Below, one piece after another: positions 4,702 to 6,981 of a stretch of DNA of 6,981 bases. This DNA is from an uncultured Anaerococcus sp. (GTDB taxonomy: Bacteria > Bacillota > Clostridia > Tissierellales > Peptoniphilaceae). Both the position numbers and the translations under genes were made by a program. A model generated the notes under the pieces. That model made no database searches. It had not been told where the DNA came from and saw only the letters and a list, made by a program, of their open reading frames with translations. How positions within the stretch are numbered: the first letter of the stretch is position 1; each line of letters opens with the position of its first letter. The stretch spans positions 1 to 6,981 of the forward strand of contig CABQOK010000073.1 of the NCBI GenBank assembly GCA_902465755.1. The letters are read 5' to 3'.

Positions 4702-5538
4702 ATGAATTTTTTGGAAAATATTATTACGTCTTTGATGTTGATTAGGGTGACAGATATTATTGATATTGCAATTATTGCCTTTGTTATTTATAAACTTTTC
4801 TCACTTCTAAGAAACACCAGGGCCGAACAGGTGCTTAAGGGACTGATTTTTGTTTTGTTTTTCGCATCAATTGCCGATATCTTAAATCTTAATACAGTCT
4901 CTTGGGTGATGAATCAATTCTTGACGGTTTCATTAGTCTTTATCATAGTTGTCTTTCAGCCAGAGCTTAGGAGTGCTCTTGAAAGGCTCGGTAGGGGTAG
5001 GAGTTTGTTTTCTAGTGAGAAGATTCAAAGAGATGAGAGAAGTATCAATGAGCTTGTTTCTGCTATGAGTTCTCTTTCTAGGCAAAAGATCGGAGCCCTT
5101 GTGGTTTTGGAAAGGGAGGTCGGTCTATCAGATATTATAGAAAGTGGGACCAAGCTTGATAGTGATATCTCATCAGAGCTTCTTATAAATATCTTTATTC
5201 CCAACACCCCTCTTCACGATGGGGCTGTGATTATTAGAAAAAATACAATTGCTGCTGCAGCTTGTTACTTGCCTTTATCTTCTTCTAATACTATAGCAAA
5301 GGAGCTTGGTACAAGACATAGGGCAGCTATTGGGATTTCTGAAAAGAGCGATTGTCTTGTGGTTATCGTATCAGAAGAGACAGGAAGTATTTCAGTTGCA
5401 GAAAACGGCAAAATCAATAGATATTTTGACGAGGAAAGCCTAAGGATTAGACTTAAAAACGAGCTGGTAAATACTGATAATGTAAGTGATGTCTTGAAGA
5501 AAGAAAAGAAGGGAGAGGTAAATGAAAAAGAAAAATGA
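4702..5538 (+). CDS. cdaA: Diadenylate cyclase CdaA
   Basis: CdaA condenses two ATP into the second messenger c-di-AMP, which controls potassium and osmolyte transport and cell-wall homeostasis in Firmicutes. The 278-residue length is typical. Three N-terminal hydrophobic helices (about 18-36, 45-60 and 72-86) anchor it in the membrane. The cytoplasmic DAC domain follows, with the hallmark DGA motif (173-175 in PLHDGAVII) and RHR motif (205-207 in GTRHRAAIGIS), both intact, so it should be active. AAGGAGG lies 4 nt before the ATG. The C-terminus is a lysine/glutamate-rich tail that overlaps cdaR by 17 nt, a coupling that fits the known direct interaction between the two proteins. Confidence 0.97.
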   Translation: MNFLENIITSLMLIRVTDIIDIAIIAFVIYKLFSLLRNTRAEQVLKGLIFVLFFASIADILNLNTVSWVMNQFLTVSLVFIIVVFQPELRSALERLGRGRSLFSSEKIQRDERSINELVSAMSSLSRQKIGALVVLEREVGLSDIIESGTKLDSDISSELLINIFIPNTPLHDGAVIIRKNTIAAAACYLPLSSSNTIAKELGTRHRAAIGISEKSDCLVVIVSEETGSISVAENGKINRYFDEESLRIRLKNELVNTDNVSDVLKKEKKGEVNEKEK

Positions 5539-6457
5539 TGTGCAATTGATAGCCCTATCTGTTATCCTTGCTATAGTCATGTGGGCTTTTGTAGTTACTT
5601 CGACTAACCCTTCTGTAAATAGGACTTACAGAAATGTTCCGATTCTTGTCCAAAACAAGGACGCCTTAGAAGAAAGGGGCTATACTATAATCGGCCTTGA
5701 TGAGGTAAGTAATGTCAATATCCGTGTTGAAGGCACTAGGGATAGGATTGTTGGAACTAAGCAAAATGACATTCAAGCAAGTATAGATGTAAAGGATGTA
5801 AAGGAAGGAATCCAATCTGTTGCAGTCAAGGTAGATACTCCAAGCGGGGTTGGGATTTCCATGGTTGATCCTCCTTCTATCAATATTAATGTCCAAAAGA
5901 AGGTGGAAAAGGTCCTACCAATTAATATCATAATCAAAGATAGCCTAAAAGATGGAAGATCTGTGGAGATTAACGAACAGTCTATAGAGGAAGTCACAGT
6001 CAATGGACCTGTATCTCAAATAAATAAAATCGATAGGGTTGAAGTAAATATCGACGAAGAAAGCTATCTAGATGGCAAAATCCATAATTTAGATATCCAT
6101 ATTTTGGATAAGGATGGTAAGGAAGTCACTGGAATTGAGAAATCTAGCGATGATATAAATATTTCCTTTAGGGCAGAGGAAACTAAGAGAGTTCCCATAA
6201 AAATAAACTACTATGGTGAACCGGCTGTGGGCTTCGAGATTAAAGATATAAGCCTAGCTCAGAAGGACTGTGTCATAAAGGGCGATAGCGGGTCTCTTAA
6301 GTCAGTAGAAGATATCGAAACTTATCCTGTAAATGTTACAGATCTTAAGTCAGAAAAAAATGGTGAAATCAAGCTTAATATTCCTGACGGAGTAAGCCTT
6401 TATGATGGAAAAGATCCAGTTTCCTACAAAATAGAAGTAGACAAAAAAGAAAAGTAA
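5522..6457 (+). CDS. cdaR: CdaR, YbbR-domain regulator of diadenylate cyclase
   Basis: The 311-residue protein has one N-terminal membrane helix (about 8-26, QLIALSVILAIVMWAFVV) and an extracytoplasmic part made of YbbR repeats. I can make out three: about 36-124, 129-216 and 222-306. Each ends in a strand-rich segment such as PPSININVQKK. CdaR proteins bind CdaA in the membrane and modulate c-di-AMP output. Four repeats are common in Bacillus, so this is a somewhat shorter form. The ATG lies within the end of cdaA and is preceded by GGGAGAGG inside that gene. Its stop (TAA 6455-6457) shares one base with the next ATG. No enzyme motif is present. Confidence 0.92.
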   Translation: MKKKNDVQLIALSVILAIVMWAFVVTSTNPSVNRTYRNVPILVQNKDALEERGYTIIGLDEVSNVNIRVEGTRDRIVGTKQNDIQASIDVKDVKEGIQSVAVKVDTPSGVGISMVDPPSININVQKKVEKVLPINIIIKDSLKDGRSVEINEQSIEEVTVNGPVSQINKIDRVEVNIDEESYLDGKIHNLDIHILDKDGKEVTGIEKSSDDINISFRAEETKRVPIKINYYGEPAVGFEIKDISLAQKDCVIKGDSGSLKSVEDIETYPVNVTDLKSEKNGEIKLNIPDGVSLYDGKDPVSYKIEVDKKEK

Positions 6458-6981
6458 TGAGACTTGACACAAAGATTAATTATGAAAATATAATAGATAG
6501 ATTAAAAGAGGCTGGCTTTAAGTCTTTTCCTGTGGGAGGAGCTGTTAGAGACAGCCTTCTTTCTAGGGAAGTTTCTGATATAGATATCACAACTGATGCA
6601 AGGCCAGAAGAAATCGAGGAAGTCTTTAGGGACTTTAAGCTTATCGATATTGGAAAGAGATTTGGGACAATCAAAGTCATAATAGAAGGAGAAGCCTTCG
6701 AGATTACGACTTTCAGAGAGGAAAGCGCCTATAGGGACGGGAGACATCCTACAGAAGTTAGCTTTTCTGATAATCTGATAGATGACCTAGAAAGAAGAGA
6801 TTTTACCATAAACGCTATGGCATTTGACCAGGGAGAGATAATAGATCCTTTTGGGGGTCGTGATGACCTATCGATGAAAGTCATAAGGGCTGTGGGAGAT
6901 GCTAGAGAAAGAATAGATGAAGACCTCTTAAGAAGTCTTAGGGCTGTGCGTTTTGCAAACCGCTTGGGCTTTACTATAGAA
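6457..6981 (+). CDS. cca: CCA tRNA nucleotidyltransferase, class II, N-terminal part (3' end cut off by window)
   Basis: The frame is open from ATG 6457 to the right edge, giving 175 residues of a protein that normally has about 400 or more. It shows the class II nucleotidyltransferase head: PVGGAVRD (25-32), the metal-binding DID (41-43), TTFREESAYRDGRHP (85-98), the ERRDFTINAM block (112-121), and the start of the following RNA-binding part (DEDLLRSLRAVRFANRLGF). The enzyme adds or repairs the 3' CCA of tRNA in the cytoplasm. Poly(A) polymerase shares the fold, but in a Firmicute with these motifs the CCA-adding enzyme is the better call. The start overlaps the cdaR stop as TAATG, so it is probably translated by coupling. 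Many Firmicutes have glmM at this place. Confidence 0.92.
   Translation, partial: MRLDTKINYENIIDRLKEAGFKSFPVGGAVRDSLLSREVSDIDITTDARPEEIEEVFRDFKLIDIGKRFGTIKVIIEGEAFEITTFREESAYRDGRHPTEVSFSDNLIDDLERRDFTINAMAFDQGEIIDPFGGRDDLSMKVIRAVGDARERIDEDLLRSLRAVRFANRLGFTIE

Noticed and set aside
5666..6003. Minus-strand open frames opposite cdaR, and similar ones opposite cdaA, cca, gloA and the membrane protein gene
   Set aside because: All are antisense shadows of strongly supported genes with no start signals of their own.
1..6981. tRNA, rRNA, CRISPR arrays, insertion sequences or riboswitches
   Set aside because: No cloverleaf, repeat-spacer pattern, transposase motif, terminal inverted repeats or recognisable riboswitch core was seen; the intergenic regions are mostly short and simple.

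Overview
The window is low-GC, AT-rich DNA with strong AGGAGG-type ribosome binding sites, short gaps and many overlapping genes. It carries a cdaA-cdaR pair. All of this fits a Gram-positive Firmicute; an anaerobic coccus of the Tissierellia (Anaerococcus/Peptoniphilus type) is my best guess from protein flavour, not a proof.

Layout. (1) Bases 1-1167, plus strand: the C-terminal end of an XdhC-family molybdenum hydroxylase maturation protein cut by the window edge, then a small unrecognised membrane protein, then a glyoxalase I-like VOC protein. (2) A hairpin near 1190-1218 separates these from a convergent minus-strand operon. (3) Bases 1217-4223, minus strand, transcribed in the order selD - yedF - DUF3343 protein - class V aminotransferase (cysteine desulfurase/selenocysteine lyase-like). 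The last three genes overlap each other and selD is 10 nt from yedF. (4) A 262-nt divergent intergenic region (4224-4485), very AT-rich, holding several perfect inverted repeats. (5) Bases 4486-6981, plus strand: a 52-residue glycine-rich membrane peptide, cdaA (diadenylate cyclase), cdaR (its YbbR-domain partner) and the start of a CCA-adding enzyme cut by the right edge.

How the parts fit. The minus-strand operon is a selenium-handling module. SelD makes selenophosphate, the aminotransferase can release S or Se from (seleno)cysteine, and DUF3343 and YedF look like chalcogen carriers with conserved cysteines. No selA, selB, selC, mnmH/ybbB or in-frame UGA is seen here. The nearest partner is XdhC, a factor that loads the terminal sulfur on the molybdenum cofactor. 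That combination matches the known 'orphan selD' theme of selenium-dependent molybdenum hydroxylases, in which Se is used as a labile cofactor rather than as selenocysteine. This is an inference that only the rest of the genome can settle. The plus-strand block on the right is the c-di-AMP synthesis unit, here followed by cca where many Firmicutes have glmM.
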